Of a stretch of DNA of 64,000 bases, positions 13,926 to 23,165 are shown in pieces. The DNA is taken from the NCBI RefSeq assembly GCF_040529335.1, contig NZ_CP159534.1, positions 2,046,001 to 2,110,000 of the forward strand, given 5' to 3'. The stretch's first letter is position 1, and each line of letters opens with the position of its first letter. The translations under genes were made by a program, and so were the position numbers. The stretch comes from Streptomyces sp. HUAS MG91 (lineage in GTDB: Bacteria > Actinomycetota > Actinomycetes > Streptomycetales > Streptomycetaceae). Under the pieces are notes generated by a model. That model had not been told where the DNA came from. It did not search any database and saw only the letters and a list, made by a program, of their open reading frames with translations.

Positions 13926-15305
13926 TCAGGACACCGTGAAGCGGACGGTCCGCGCCTTCTTCCACTCGTCGTGGTCGAGGTCCTTGGCCGCGGTGCCGTC
14001 GCCGTACAGATCGGCGTCGCCGTTGTCGGTGATCAGCTGGGCGCTCTGGCCGGACGCCGTCAGGTCGGGCACCGAGACGACGGCCTCCCAGCCGCCGGGG
14101 TCGGTGGTGGGCAGGTCGCGGACCTTCGCGGGCGCGTGCCCCGCGACGCCGTCCCACCGGTAGAGCGCGTAGGGGTCGGAGTTGTCGTCGGCGGCCCAGC
14201 TGCCCGCGACGATCAGGTACTGGTTCGCCGCGTTCTTGCGGATGTCGCGGATGGACAGCCCGCCCAGGTCCAGCTCGATGGGGGTACCGAAGGCCGGGGT
14301 CGAACCGCTCGCGACGACCTTGTCCATGTTGGTGACGGGCACGATGAGCGCCTTGCCGCCGTTGGCCGGCGGGACGAGCGGGGCGCGGAAGCCGACGTAC
14401 GCGGTGGTGGTCGAGCCGGGCGCGAACTCCAGGCCCTCGACGTTGAACCCGTCGATCTGCTTCGGGGCCTGGCCGTCCGCCGTGGCGTCCTTGAAGCCGT
14501 AGCGGTCGCCGTTGTCCTCGTCCCAGGCGACGAGCTTGTCGCGCAGCTTCTTGTAGGAGTGGGCGTAGGTCAGCTCGGTGGCGGCGCCGGAGCCGCTGAC
14601 CGTCGTGGTGAAGACGGTGTTGCGGTCGGCCTTGTACTCGCCGTCCTTGTTGTTGCCGAGCGAGCCGGTCCAGTAGATGAGGTTGCCGACACGGGTGGCG
14701 CCCTCGATGTCGATCTCCTTGCTCGCGCCGACCTTGGACGTCATGTCCCAGGTCTTCACGGGCGCGCCGGAGACCGCGCCGTTGTACAGCCGCAGCACGT
14801 TCGTCTCGTCGTCCGCGACGATCACGTAGCCGCCGCCCGCGTCGACGGCGGCGGAGGCGTCGGACGAGCCGGTGAGGTAGCGGGTGTCGGCCGGGTTCTG
14901 CACGGCCTGGGAGGCCGCGTAGTGCAGCTTGGTGGTGGCCGTGGCGCCGCCGGTGCCGGTCACCTTCAGCGTCAGGTCGGTGTAGCCCTGGGCGCGCGCG
15001 GCGACGGAGACGGTGCGGGTCGCGCCCGTGCCGCTGACGGTGACGTCGCCGGTCTGCGCGACGGACGTCTTGCTGCTGGCCGACGCGGTCACGGTGAGGG
15101 CGGAGGCGTCGGTGCCGCTCTGGGCGACGGTCACGGTGACTGCCGGGTCGCCGCTCGCGCCGACGGCGCCGGACAGATAGGCGGCCGACAGCTTGATCGT
15201 CGGCGTACTGGCCGCGGCGGCCGGGAAGTTGACGACGGCGACGGTGAGCAGTCCGCCCGCGGCGGCGACGGCCGCGCGGCGCGCGATCCGAGAGGTGTGC
15301 GGCAC
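13926..15305 (-). CDS. Secreted protein of unknown function, beta-propeller-like
   Basis: A 459-residue protein with a clear Sec signal peptide (basic start with three Arg in the first ten residues, hydrophobic core 'AAVAAAGGLLTVAVV', AxA site near residue 32). Residues about 35-135 are Ser/Thr/Val-rich, like an Ig-like or cadherin-like surface domain. The rest ('YVIVADDETNVLRLY', 'EGATRVGNLIYWTGSLGNNKDGE', 'VEGLEFAPGSTTTAYVGFRAPL', 'LIVAGSWAADDNSDPYALYRWDG') reads like an extracellular beta-propeller, possibly DUF3616. No catalytic motif is obvious. It is transcribed alone. Confidence 0.6.
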   Translation of the reverse strand: MPHTSRIARRAAVAAAGGLLTVAVVNFPAAAASTPTIKLSAAYLSGAVGASGDPAVTVTVAQSGTDASALTVTASASSKTSVAQTGDVTVSGTGATRTVSVAARAQGYTDLTLKVTGTGGATATTKLHYAASQAVQNPADTRYLTGSSDASAAVDAGGGYVIVADDETNVLRLYNGAVSGAPVKTWDMTSKVGASKEIDIEGATRVGNLIYWTGSLGNNKDGEYKADRNTVFTTTVSGSGAATELTYAHSYKKLRDKLVAWDEDNGDRYGFKDATADGQAPKQIDGFNVEGLEFAPGSTTTAYVGFRAPLVPPANGGKALIVPVTNMDKVVASGSTPAFGTPIELDLGGLSIRDIRKNAANQYLIVAGSWAADDNSDPYALYRWDGVAGHAPAKVRDLPTTDPGGWEAVVSVPDLTASGQSAQLITDNGDADLYGDGTAAKDLDHDEWKKARTVRFTVS

Positions 15306-15412
15306 TGTGGTCCCTTCATCGACGTGATGCCGTCGGAAGGTTCCGCTCCGTACCCCAACCCCTGGTGTCGATCATGCGTACGGGGTCGGAACAGCTGGAC
15401 CGGCAACGGCAA

Positions 15413-15441
15413 AGAGCCCCGGCCGCACGGGCCGGGGCTCT
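15413..15441 (-). terminator. Strong hairpin after the suf operon
   Basis: GAGCCCCGGCC (15414-15424) pairs perfectly with 15430-15440, with one more A-T pair outside and a 5-nt loop. It lies 30-60 bp after the last suf gene in the minus direction and in front of the secreted-protein gene, so it should end the suf transcript. Confidence 0.75.
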
Positions 15442-15472
15442 CCACTGAAGGGCTGTCTGCCGCAGGGATGTC

Positions 15473-15808
15473 TCAGACGTTGAACCCGAGCGCGCGCAGC
15501 TGCTCGCGGCCGTCGTCCGTGATCTTGTCCGGGCCCCACGGCGGCATCCAGACCCAGTTGATCCGCAGCTCGTTGACGATGCCGTCGGTGGCGGACTTGG
15601 CCTGGTCCTCGATGACGTCGGTCAGCGGGCACGCCGCCGAGGTCAGCGTCATGTCGATCGTCGCGATGTTCGCGTCGTCGATGTGGATGCCGTAGATCAG
15701 GCCCAGGTTGACGACGTCGATGCCCAGCTCGGGGTCGACGACGTCGTACAGCGCCTCGCGGACCTCCTCCTCGGAGGCCGGCTTCATCTCAACAGCGTTC
15801 TCGGTCAT
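15473..15808 (-). CDS. sufT: SufT-like MIP18/DUF59 Fe-S assembly protein
   Basis: A 111-residue DUF59 protein ('VREALYDVVDPELGIDVVNLGLIY' near the start, 'MTLTSAACPLTDVIEDQ' with the conserved Cys, and 'WVWMPPWGPDKI' near the end). SufT/MIP18 proteins help the maturation of Fe-S proteins. It is the last gene of the suf operon; its ATG (15806-15808) overlaps the stop of sufU by 4 bp. The role is inferred from family and operon membership. Confidence 0.88.
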   Translation of the reverse strand: MTENAVEMKPASEEEVREALYDVVDPELGIDVVNLGLIYGIHIDDANIATIDMTLTSAACPLTDVIEDQAKSATDGIVNELRINWVWMPPWGPDKITDDGREQLRALGFNV

Positions 15809-16263
15809 GCGGTCTTCGCCTCCTCCGCGAAAGCCTGCGCCGTCGCGTCCTTCCACGCCATCCAGCTCAACAGCGCGCACTTGACTCGGGCCGGGTACTT
15901 GGAGACTCCGGCGAACGCGATCGCGTCCTCCAGGACCTCCTCCATCGCATCGTCCGGCTCGATCTGCCCCTTGGACTGCATCAGCTCCAGGAAGGTCTCC
16001 TGGATCTTCCGCGCGTCCGCGAGCTCCTTGCCGACGAGCAGGTCGTTCAGCACGGAGGCCGAGGCCTGGCTGATGGAGCAGCCCTGGCCCTCGTAGCTGA
16101 CGTCCTCGATCTTCTCGCCGTCGTACTTGACGCGCAGCGTGATCTCGTCGCCGCACGTCGGGTTGACGTGGTGCACCTCGGCGTCGCCGTCCCGCAAGCC
16201 CCGCCCGTGCGGGTGCTTGTAGTGGTCCAGGATGACTTCCTGGTACATCGAATCCAGCTTCAC
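15805..16263 (-). CDS. sufU: SufU Fe-S/sulfur relay protein
   Basis: A 152-residue IscU-like protein with the three conserved cysteines C37 ('NPTCGDE'), C62 ('GQGCSIS') and C129 ('RVKCALL') and the extra segment before the third Cys that separates SufU from IscU. In Gram-positive bacteria SufU is a zinc-dependent sulfurtransferase that receives persulfide sulfur from SufS and passes it to SufBCD. It follows sufS by 16 bp. Confidence 0.93.
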   Translation of the reverse strand: MKLDSMYQEVILDHYKHPHGRGLRDGDAEVHHVNPTCGDEITLRVKYDGEKIEDVSYEGQGCSISQASASVLNDLLVGKELADARKIQETFLELMQSKGQIEPDDAMEEVLEDAIAFAGVSKYPARVKCALLSWMAWKDATAQAFAEEAKTA

Positions 16264-16279
16264 GTTCTCAGCCAGCCCC

Positions 16280-17536
16280 TCAGCCGAAGAAGTTCCGTAC
16301 GTGCTCCAGGCCGTCGACCAGCGCGTCGATCTCGCCGGGCGTGGAGTACAGATAGAACGACGCTCGCGTGGTCGCAGGAATTCCGTACCGCAGGCAGACG
16401 GGCCGCGCGCAGTGGTGGCCGACGCGGACCGCGATGCCCTGCTCGTCGAGGACCTGGCCCACGTCGTGCGGGTGGATGTCGCCGAGCGTGAAGGAGATCG
16501 CGGCGCCCCGGTCCTCGGCCGTGGTGGGGCCGATGATCTTCAGGTCCGGGACTTCCTGGAGCTTCTTCACGGCGTACTCGGTGAGCGCCTGCTCGTGCCG
16601 CAGGACGTTCTCCATGCCGATCGCGTTCAGGTAGTCGATCGCCGCCCCGAGGCCGATGGCCTGCGAGATCGGCGGCGTACCCGCCTCGAACTTGTGCGGC
16701 GCCGGAGCGTACGTCGACGAGTGCATCGAGACCGTCTCGATCATCTCGCCGCCACCGAGGAACGGCGGCAGGTCCTCCAGGAGCTCCTGGCGGCCCCAGA
16801 GGACGCCGATGCCGGTCGGGCCGCACATCTTGTGGCCGGTGAAGGCCACGAAGTCGGCCTGGAGCGCCTGCACGTCGAGCGGCATGTGCGGGGCGGCCTG
16901 CGAGGCGTCGATCAGGACCAGGGCGCCGACCTCCTGGGCGCGGCGCACGATGGCCTCGACCGGGTTGTGGGTGCCCAGGATGTTCGACACCAGCACGAAG
17001 GAGACGATCTTCGTCTTCTCGGTGATGACCTCGTTGATGTTGCTCAGGTCGAGGCGGCCGTCGTCGGTCAGACCGAACCACTTCAGCTTCGCGCCGGTGC
17101 GCTGCGAGAGCAGCTGCCACGGCACGATGTTGGAGTGGTGCTCCATCTCCGTGATGACGATCTCGGTCTCGTGGTCGACCTTGTACGGCTCGTCGGCCCA
17201 GCCGAGCATGTTGGCGACGAGATTGAGCGACTCCGAGGCGTTCTTCGTGAAGATGACCTCGTCGCGGCTCGGCGCGTTGATGAACGCGGCGACCTTGTCG
17301 CGCGCGCCCTCGTACAGCGCCGTGGCCTCCTCGGCCAGCACGTGCACGCCGCGGTGGACGTTGGCGTTGTGCTGCTCGTAGTACTCGTTCAGGACGTCGA
17401 GCACCTGGCGCGGCGTCTGCGAGGTCGCCGCGTTGTCCAGGTACACGAGCTTCTTGCCGTCGTGGAGCACCCGGTCGAGGATCGGGAAGTCCTTGCGGAT
17501 CGCCTCGGTGTCGAGGAGGCCCGGCAGCTGTGTCAC
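16280..17536 (-). CDS. sufS: Cysteine desulfurase SufS
   Basis: A 418-residue class II PLP-dependent desulfurase. The Schiff-base lysine is K236 in 'TGHK' (233-236); the catalytic cysteine C376 lies in 'GHHCARPVCLRYG', the RxGHHCA motif of SufS. It produces persulfide and alanine from cysteine for Fe-S cluster assembly, handing sulfur to SufU. The start is a GTG at 17534-17536 that overlaps the sufC stop (GTGA), indicating translational coupling. Confidence 0.95.
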   Translation of the reverse strand: MTQLPGLLDTEAIRKDFPILDRVLHDGKKLVYLDNAATSQTPRQVLDVLNEYYEQHNANVHRGVHVLAEEATALYEGARDKVAAFINAPSRDEVIFTKNASESLNLVANMLGWADEPYKVDHETEIVITEMEHHSNIVPWQLLSQRTGAKLKWFGLTDDGRLDLSNINEVITEKTKIVSFVLVSNILGTHNPVEAIVRRAQEVGALVLIDASQAAPHMPLDVQALQADFVAFTGHKMCGPTGIGVLWGRQELLEDLPPFLGGGEMIETVSMHSSTYAPAPHKFEAGTPPISQAIGLGAAIDYLNAIGMENVLRHEQALTEYAVKKLQEVPDLKIIGPTTAEDRGAAISFTLGDIHPHDVGQVLDEQGIAVRVGHHCARPVCLRYGIPATTRASFYLYSTPGEIDALVDGLEHVRNFFG

Positions 17537-18297
17537 GCGGATACGCCACCCTTCACGTACTTGTCGTAGCCCTCGGCCTCGAGCTGGTCGGCGAGCTCGG
17601 CGCCGCCGGACTCGACGATGCGGCCGTTCGCGAACACGTGCACGAAGTCGGGCTTGATGTAGCGCAGGATGCGCGTGTAGTGGGTCACCAGGAGGGTGCC
17701 GACCTCGCCGTTCTCACGGACGCGGTTGATGCCCTCGGAGACGATGCGCAGCGCGTCGACGTCCAGGCCGGAGTCGGTCTCGTCGAGGATCGCGATCTTC
17801 GGCTTCAGGAGCTCCAGCTGGAGGATCTCGTGGCGCTTCTTCTCACCGCCGGAGAAGCCCTCGTTCACGTTGCGCTCGGCGAAGGACGGGTCCATGGAGA
17901 GCTTCTCCATGGCCTCCTTGACCTCCTTCACCCAGGTGCGCAGCTTGGGGGCCTCGCCGCGCACGGCGGTGGCCGAGGTGCGCAGGAAGTTGGAGACGGA
18001 GACGCCGGGGACCTCGACCGGGTACTGCATGGCGAGGAAGAGGCCGGCGCGGGCGCGCTCGTCGACGGACATCTCCAGGACGTCCTCGCCGTCGAGCGTG
18101 ACGGTGCCGGAGGTGATCGTGTACTTGGGGTGACCCGCCAGCGAGTAGGCGAGAGTCGACTTGCCGGAGCCGTTGGGGCCCATGATGGCGTGCGTCTCGC
18201 CCTGCTTCACGGTCAGGTCGACGCCCTTGAGGATCTCCTTCGTGGCGTTGTCCGCCTCGACGGTGACGTGCAGGTCCTTGATTTCAAGCGTTGCCAT
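17533..18297 (-). CDS. sufC: SufC ATPase of the Fe-S scaffold
   Basis: A 254-residue ABC-type ATPase with Walker A 'GPNGSGKST' (40-48), signature 'SGGEKKR', and Walker B 'IAILDETDSGLDVDAL', the D-E-T-D-S form typical of SufC. SufC dimerises with SufB and SufD; its ATP cycle opens the scaffold for cluster assembly. It is soluble, not a transporter. The ATG 18295-18297 gives the conserved 'MATLEIKDLHV' start and lies 7 bp after the Rieske gene's stop. Confidence 0.95.
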   Translation of the reverse strand: MATLEIKDLHVTVEADNATKEILKGVDLTVKQGETHAIMGPNGSGKSTLAYSLAGHPKYTITSGTVTLDGEDVLEMSVDERARAGLFLAMQYPVEVPGVSVSNFLRTSATAVRGEAPKLRTWVKEVKEAMEKLSMDPSFAERNVNEGFSGGEKKRHEILQLELLKPKIAILDETDSGLDVDALRIVSEGINRVRENGEVGTLLVTHYTRILRYIKPDFVHVFANGRIVESGGAELADQLEAEGYDKYVKGGVSA

Positions 18298-18304
18298 GGG
18301 TGCC

Positions 18305-18634
18305 TCAGGACTCCTGGGTGAGGGAGGCGCGTACGTCAACGAGGACGCTGCCCCCTTCGATCTGTACGGGGTAAACGGGGACGGGGCGCGTCGCGGGGAG
18401 GCCGGACGGCTTGCCGGTACGGAGGTCGAACGCGGAGCCGTGCAGCCAGCACTCGATCTGGCAGTCCTCCACCTCGCCCTCGGAGAGCGAGACGTTCGCG
18501 TGCGAGCAGATGTCGTTGATCGCGAACACCTCGCCCTCGGTGCGGACGACCGAGACCGGCGTGCCGTCGAGTTCCACCCGCTTCGGGGTGTCCTCCTCCA
18601 GCTCGCTCAGGTCACAGGCGCGTACGAAGGCCAT
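18305..18634 (-). CDS. Rieske-type ferredoxin within the suf operon
   Basis: A 109-residue [2Fe-2S] Rieske protein, with ligands C43/H45 in 'CSHANV' and C62/H65 in 'CWLHGS'. It resembles ferredoxin subunits of non-heme iron oxygenases. In actinomycetes such a gene lies between sufD and sufC, so it likely supplies electrons for cluster assembly or acts as a cluster acceptor; the partner is not established. Its start overlaps the sufD stop by 1 bp. Confidence 0.9.
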   Translation of the reverse strand: MAFVRACDLSELEEDTPKRVELDGTPVSVVRTEGEVFAINDICSHANVSLSEGEVEDCQIECWLHGSAFDLRTGKPSGLPATRPVPVYPVQIEGGSVLVDVRASLTQES

Positions 18635-19815
18635 CAGACGGTGGCCTCCAGCTCGGCCTCGATCTTCTCGAGGAGGCGCGCCTCGATGTCGGCGACGCCG
18701 ATCTGCTGGACCAGCTCGGCGAAGAAGCCGCGCACGACGAGGCGGCGGGCCTCGTCCGCGGGGATGCCGCGGGCCATCAGGTAGAAGAGCTGCTCGTCGT
18801 CGAAGCGGCCGGTCGCGGAGGCGTGACCGGCGCCGACGATCTCGCCGGTCTCGATCTCCAGGTTCGGCACGGAGTCGACGCGGGCACCGTCGGTCAGAAC
18901 CAGGTTCCGGTTCATCTCGTACGTGTCCGTGCCCTCGGCGGCGGCCTCGATGAGGACGTCACCGATCCACACGGCGTGCGCGTCGTCGCCCTGGAGCGCG
19001 CCCTTGTAGACGACGTTCGACTTGCAGTGCGGGGTGTTGTGGTCGACCAGGAGGCGGTGCTCCTGGTGCTGACCGGCGTCGGTGAAGTAGAGGCCGAACA
19101 GCTCGGCCTCGCCGCCGGTGCCCGCGTACTCGACGCGCGGGTGCAGGCGGACGACGTCACCGCCGAAGGTCACGACGACGGACTTGAAGGAGGCGTCGCG
19201 GCCGACGAGCGCGTTGTGCTGCGCCACGTGGACGGCCTTGTCGTCCCAGTCCTGCACGGAGACGACGGTCAGCTTCGCGCCGTCGCCGAGCAGGTAGTCG
19301 ACGTTGGCCGCGAGCACCGCGTCACCGGTGTGGTCGATGACGACGACGGCCTCGGCGAAGGCGCCCAGCTCGATGACCTGGTGGCCGTAGGCGACGCCGC
19401 CCTCGCCGTGCACCGCGATGCGGATCGGCTCGGTGAGGACCGTCTCCTTGGGCACGGAGACGACGGACGCCTCCTCGAAGACCGAGTACGCCTGGGCGGC
19501 GACGCGGTCGACGGGCTTGCCCGCCTTGCCGATGCGGGCGTCGTCCCGGCCGACGGTCTCGACGGTGACGCCGGCCGGCGCCTCCACGTCGATCTTCACG
19601 CCGGTGCCGGTGGCGACGGCGGTGCCGTCGTGCAGGCCGCGCAGCCGCTCCAGCGGCGTGAACCGCCACTCCTCCTCACGGCCGTGCGGGACCGGGAAGT
19701 CCTGCACGTCGAAGGACGGGGGCGCGCTCATGCGCGTGGCGACGGTCGACTCGGCGGCGACCGCGACAGAGCCCGCCGTCGTGGACCCCGCGGGGATGTT
19801 CTGAGCCTCAGCCAT
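18634..19815 (-). CDS. sufD: SufD Fe-S scaffold subunit
   Basis: A 393-residue SufD of the SufBCD complex, with the beta-helix core and the C-terminal 'GHASATGRFDDEQLFYLMARGIPADEARR', the segment shared with SufB. I chose the ATG 19813-19815 because 'MAEAQNIPAGSTT' is the usual Streptomyces start; an ATG eight codons upstream (19837-19839) is possible and neither has a clear Shine-Dalgarno. It binds SufC and SufB and takes part in iron acquisition for the nascent cluster. Confidence 0.93.
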   Translation of the reverse strand: MAEAQNIPAGSTTAGSVAVAAESTVATRMSAPPSFDVQDFPVPHGREEEWRFTPLERLRGLHDGTAVATGTGVKIDVEAPAGVTVETVGRDDARIGKAGKPVDRVAAQAYSVFEEASVVSVPKETVLTEPIRIAVHGEGGVAYGHQVIELGAFAEAVVVIDHTGDAVLAANVDYLLGDGAKLTVVSVQDWDDKAVHVAQHNALVGRDASFKSVVVTFGGDVVRLHPRVEYAGTGGEAELFGLYFTDAGQHQEHRLLVDHNTPHCKSNVVYKGALQGDDAHAVWIGDVLIEAAAEGTDTYEMNRNLVLTDGARVDSVPNLEIETGEIVGAGHASATGRFDDEQLFYLMARGIPADEARRLVVRGFFAELVQQIGVADIEARLLEKIEAELEATV

Positions 19816-19875
19816 GGCTGTCGTAGTGCTCGCTTTCATTGCGTACGTGAGTGGCTTGACGTCGGACGGTGGGGA

Positions 19876-21300
19876 CTAGCCCACCGAGCCCTCCATCTGA
19901 AGCTCGATCAGCCGGTTGAGCTCGAGGGCGTACTCCATGGGGAGCTCCTTGGCGATCGGCTCGACGAAGCCGCGCACGATCATCGCCATGGCCTCGAACT
20001 CGGAGAGACCGCGGCTCATCAGGTAGAAGAGCTGGTCCTCGGAGACCTTGGAGACCGTGGCCTCGTGACCCATGGAGACGTCGTCCTCGCGGACGTCGAC
20101 GTACGGGTACGTATCGGAGCGCGAGATGGTGTCGACGAGCAGCGCGTCGCACAGCACGTTCGACTTCGATCCGGCGGCGCCCTCACCGATCTCGACGAGG
20201 CCGCGGTACGACGTACGACCGCCGCCGCGCGCCACCGACTTGGAGACGATGTTGGACGACGTGTTCGGCGCCATGTGGACCATCTTGGAACCGGCGTCCT
20301 GGTGCTGGCCCTCGCCCGCGAAGGCGATGGACAGCGTCTCACCCTTGGCGTGCTCGCCCATCAGGTAGACGGCCGGGTACTTCATGGTGACCTTGGAACC
20401 GATGTTGCCGTCGATCCACTCCATGGTCGCGCCCTCGTACGCCACGGCGCGCTTGGTGACCAGGTTGTAGACGTTGTTCGACCAGTTCTGGATGGTCGTG
20501 TAGCGGCAGCGGGCGCCCTTCTTCACGATGATCTCGACGACCGCGGAGTGCAGCGAGTCGCTCTTGTAGATCGGCGCGGTGCAGCCCTCGACGTAGTGGA
20601 CGTAGGCGTCCTCGTCGACGATGATCAGCGTCCGCTCGAACTGGCCCATGTTCTCCGTGTTGATACGGAAGTAGGCCTGGAGCGGGATCTCGACGTGCAC
20701 GCCCTTCGGCACGTAGATGAAGGAGCCGCCCGACCACACGGCCGTGTTCAGCGCGGCGAACTTGTTGTCGCCGGCCGGGATGACGGTGCCGAAGTACTCC
20801 TTGAAGAGCTCCGGGTGCTCCTTCAGGGCGGTGTCGGTGTCGAGGAAGATGACGCCCTGCTCCTCCAGGTCCTCACGGATCTGGTGGTAGACGACCTCGG
20901 ACTCGTACTGGGCCGCGACACCGGCGACGAGGCGCTGCTTCTCCGCCTCGGGGATGCCGAGCTTGTCGTACGTGTTCTTGATGTCCTCGGGCAGGTCCTC
21001 CCAGGACTCCGCCTGCTTCTCCGTGGAGCGCACGAAGTACTTGATGTTGTCGAAGTCGATGCCGGACAGGTCCGAGCCCCAGTTCGGCATGGGCTTCTTG
21101 CCGAAGAGCTTCAGGCCCTTGAGACGGAGCTTGGTCATCCACTCCGGCTCGGACTTCTTCGCGGAGATGTCCTTGACGACGTCTTCGTTGATACCGCGCT
21201 TGGCAGAGGCGCCGGCCGCGTCGGAGTCCGCCCAGCCGTATTCGTACTTGCCCAGGCCCTCGAGCTCAGGGTGGGCAGTCTCCTCGATGGGGAGAGTCAT
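19876..21300 (-). CDS. sufB: SufB Fe-S scaffold subunit
   Basis: A 474-residue SufB. Conserved blocks include '[19 protein letters not shown]', '[20 protein letters not shown]' and the C-terminal '[24 protein letters not shown]'. Fe-S clusters are built on the SufB subunit of SufBC2D. It is the first structural gene after the regulator sufR and overlaps its stop by 4 bp, so the repressor and its target operon are co-transcribed and autoregulated. Confidence 0.95.
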   Translation of the reverse strand: MTLPIEETAHPELEGLGKYEYGWADSDAAGASAKRGINEDVVKDISAKKSEPEWMTKLRLKGLKLFGKKPMPNWGSDLSGIDFDNIKYFVRSTEKQAESWEDLPEDIKNTYDKLGIPEAEKQRLVAGVAAQYESEVVYHQIREDLEEQGVIFLDTDTALKEHPELFKEYFGTVIPAGDNKFAALNTAVWSGGSFIYVPKGVHVEIPLQAYFRINTENMGQFERTLIIVDEDAYVHYVEGCTAPIYKSDSLHSAVVEIIVKKGARCRYTTIQNWSNNVYNLVTKRAVAYEGATMEWIDGNIGSKVTMKYPAVYLMGEHAKGETLSIAFAGEGQHQDAGSKMVHMAPNTSSNIVSKSVARGGGRTSYRGLVEIGEGAAGSKSNVLCDALLVDTISRSDTYPYVDVREDDVSMGHEATVSKVSEDQLFYLMSRGLSEFEAMAMIVRGFVEPIAKELPMEYALELNRLIELQMEGSVG

Positions 21301-22058
21301 GCGGGGTTCCTCCCGGCCGTGCTTGCAGATGCGTTTTTGTTGCAGTCAGTGGGGGTGGTGCTCTTGGGTGCGTTCTTGGGGATGAACGTCGTGCAGACGC
21401 CGTCACCGTGGGCAATCGTGGCCAGCCGCTGCACATGAGTGCCGAGCAACTGGGAGAACATCTCCGTCTCCGCCTCGCACAGCTGCGGAAACTGTTCGGC
21501 CACGTGGGCCACGGGACAGTGGTGCTGGCAGAGCTGCTCACCGACCGGTGCGCTACGCGCCGTAGCAGCGTACCCGTCCGCGCTCAAGGCCCTGGCCAGG
21601 GCGTGGGCCCGCTGATCGGGCTCGGCCGCGTCGATCGCGGCCTTGTACGGCGCGGCCTGCGCGGCGATCCGGGCGCGGGCGAAGGCGACCACCGCCTCGT
21701 CACCCCCGGCGGTCTCCCTGATCCAGCGGAGAGCTTCCGCGGCAAGCTTGTCGTAGGACTGGTCGAAGGCGTCCCGGCCGCAGTCGGTCAGCGCGAACAC
21801 CTTGGCGGGGCGGCCGCGGGTGCGGGCCCCGTAGACGCGCTGCTCCCTGGGCTGCACGACGTCGTCGGCGACCAGTGCGTCGAGGTGGCGGCGGACGGCC
21901 GCCTGGGTCAGGCCGAGGCGTCCGGCCAGATCGGCGACGGTGGACGGGCCGTGGTCCAGGATGGAGCGCGCGACCCGGTTGCGCGTCGATCGCTCCCCGG
22001 TCGCGAACTCCTGCGGGGCCCCGATGGGGGCCTCCTGAGCCTCGCCGACGTTTTTCAC
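21297..22058 (-). CDS. sufR: SufR-like iron-sulfur sensing repressor of the suf operon
   Basis: A 253-residue regulator. The N-terminal winged helix ('[28 protein letters not shown]') is ArsR/DeoR-like. The C-terminal part carries cysteines in '[21 protein letters not shown]', the Fe-S ligand pattern of SufR, plus one in 'DGVCTTF'. SufR binds an Fe-S cluster and represses suf when clusters are plentiful. The start is the GTG 22056-22058 with AACAAT 6 nt upstream, so a leaderless transcript is likely; the open frame extends to 22130 without a better start. Confidence 0.88.
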   Translation of the reverse strand: MKNVGEAQEAPIGAPQEFATGERSTRNRVARSILDHGPSTVADLAGRLGLTQAAVRRHLDALVADDVVQPREQRVYGARTRGRPAKVFALTDCGRDAFDQSYDKLAAEALRWIRETAGGDEAVVAFARARIAAQAAPYKAAIDAAEPDQRAHALARALSADGYAATARSAPVGEQLCQHHCPVAHVAEQFPQLCEAETEMFSQLLGTHVQRLATIAHGDGVCTTFIPKNAPKSTTPTDCNKNASASTAGRNPA

Positions 22059-22128
22059 AACGCCATTGTTGCGTAATTCCTCAGAGCCTGACAAGCGACG
22101 AGGTGACCGCCGCGCGGTGCGGTGCATC

Positions 22129-22146
22129 ACTTAGGTAGACCTAAGT
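22129..22146. promoter_or_regulatory. Perfect palindrome resembling half an iron box, upstream of sufR
   Basis: ACTTAGGT-AG-ACCTAAGT is an 18-bp palindrome with 8-bp arms about 70 bp before the sufR start. TTAGG-N4-CCTAA is the core of the DtxR/IdeR/DmdR iron box, which has the longer form TTAGG-N9-CCTAA. It may be an iron- or Fe-S-responsive operator, or control the plus-strand gene at 22254. Confidence 0.5.
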
Positions 22147-22253
22147 AAGCACGTGGGGTGACCTGCGGAAACGATCTTTGATCGATCAAAATCCGCCGCT
22201 CCTGCCCCGAAATCCCCTGGCGCCCCGGGGGCCGCTCACAGACACTGCCGTTC

Positions 22254-23045
22254 ATGCCCGCACCCGAACCGACCGGCCCGCTCGTCACCCGCGCCTCCCT
22301 CGCCACGGATCTGCGCGCCCTCGGTGTCGAACCCGGCGAAACCCTCCTGGTGCACACCTCGCTCAGCAGCCTCGGCTGGGTCAACGGCGGCCCGGTCGCC
22401 GTCGTCCTGGCCCTCCTCGACGCCCTCGGCCCGGACGGCACCCTCGCGGTACCCACGCAGACCGGCGACCTGACCGACCCCGAGGGCTGGGGCAATCCGC
22501 CGGTCCCGCGCGACTGGTGGGAGACGGTCCGCGCCACCATGCCGGGCTACGACCCGGCGACCACGCCCAGCCGGGGCGTCGGCGTGCTCCCCGAGACCGT
22601 GCGCATCTGGCCCGGCGCCCTGCGCAGCGCCCACCCGCACACCTCCTTCGCGGCACTGGGCCCGCGCGCGGCCCGGATCGTCGACGGCCACGCCCCCGAC
22701 TGCCGGCTCGGCGAGCGCAGCCCGCTCGCCCGTCTGGAGGAACTGGGCGCACGGGTACTCCTCCTCGGCGCGGGCTACGACGCCTGCACGAGCTTCCACC
22801 TCGCGGAGTACCGCGTCCCGTTCCAACTGGAGGACGCCGGCCGCCCGGGCCCGGCGGGCTGGCACCCGGTCACCGAGGTGGCGATCACCGCCGACCGCTT
22901 CGACGAGCTCGGCGCGGACTTCGAACGCGACAGCCCGGTCGTCCGGGGCCGGGTCGGCGCGGCCGACACCCGCCTGTTCTCCCTCGCCGACGCGGTGGCG
23001 TACGCCCAGAAGTGGCTGCCCGCGCACCGGCCGCAAAACGAGTGA
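22254..23045 (+). CDS. AAC(3)-family aminoglycoside N-acetyltransferase-like enzyme
   Basis: A 263-residue protein of the Antibiotic_NAT fold with 'VHTSLSSLGWVNGG' near the N-terminus, 'RSAHPHTSFAALGP' and 'GAGYDACTSFHLAEY'. AAC(3) enzymes use acetyl-CoA to modify the 3-amino group of aminoglycosides; chromosomal homologues in Streptomyces may act on other amines. No resistance can be claimed without testing. It stands alone between the divergent sufR and the ABC transporter genes. Confidence 0.8.
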   Translation: MPAPEPTGPLVTRASLATDLRALGVEPGETLLVHTSLSSLGWVNGGPVAVVLALLDALGPDGTLAVPTQTGDLTDPEGWGNPPVPRDWWETVRATMPGYDPATTPSRGVGVLPETVRIWPGALRSAHPHTSFAALGPRAARIVDGHAPDCRLGERSPLARLEELGARVLLLGAGYDACTSFHLAEYRVPFQLEDAGRPGPAGWHPVTEVAITADRFDELGADFERDSPVVRGRVGAADTRLFSLADAVAYAQKWLPAHRPQNE

Positions 23046-23165
23046 CCGCATCGCGGCCCTTCCGCCCCGCCCGGCCGGCGGGCAGCCGGCCCGCTTCTCC
23101 TCGTCCATCCGGCACCCCTCTCCCCACCGGCCGGTCCTTCCGACCGGCTCCGTAGACTCGCCGAC

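Noticed and set aside
18823..21438. 871-codon open frame on the plus strand
   Set aside because: Entirely antisense to sufD and sufB, low-complexity Asp/Gly/Val/Leu-rich translation without motif.
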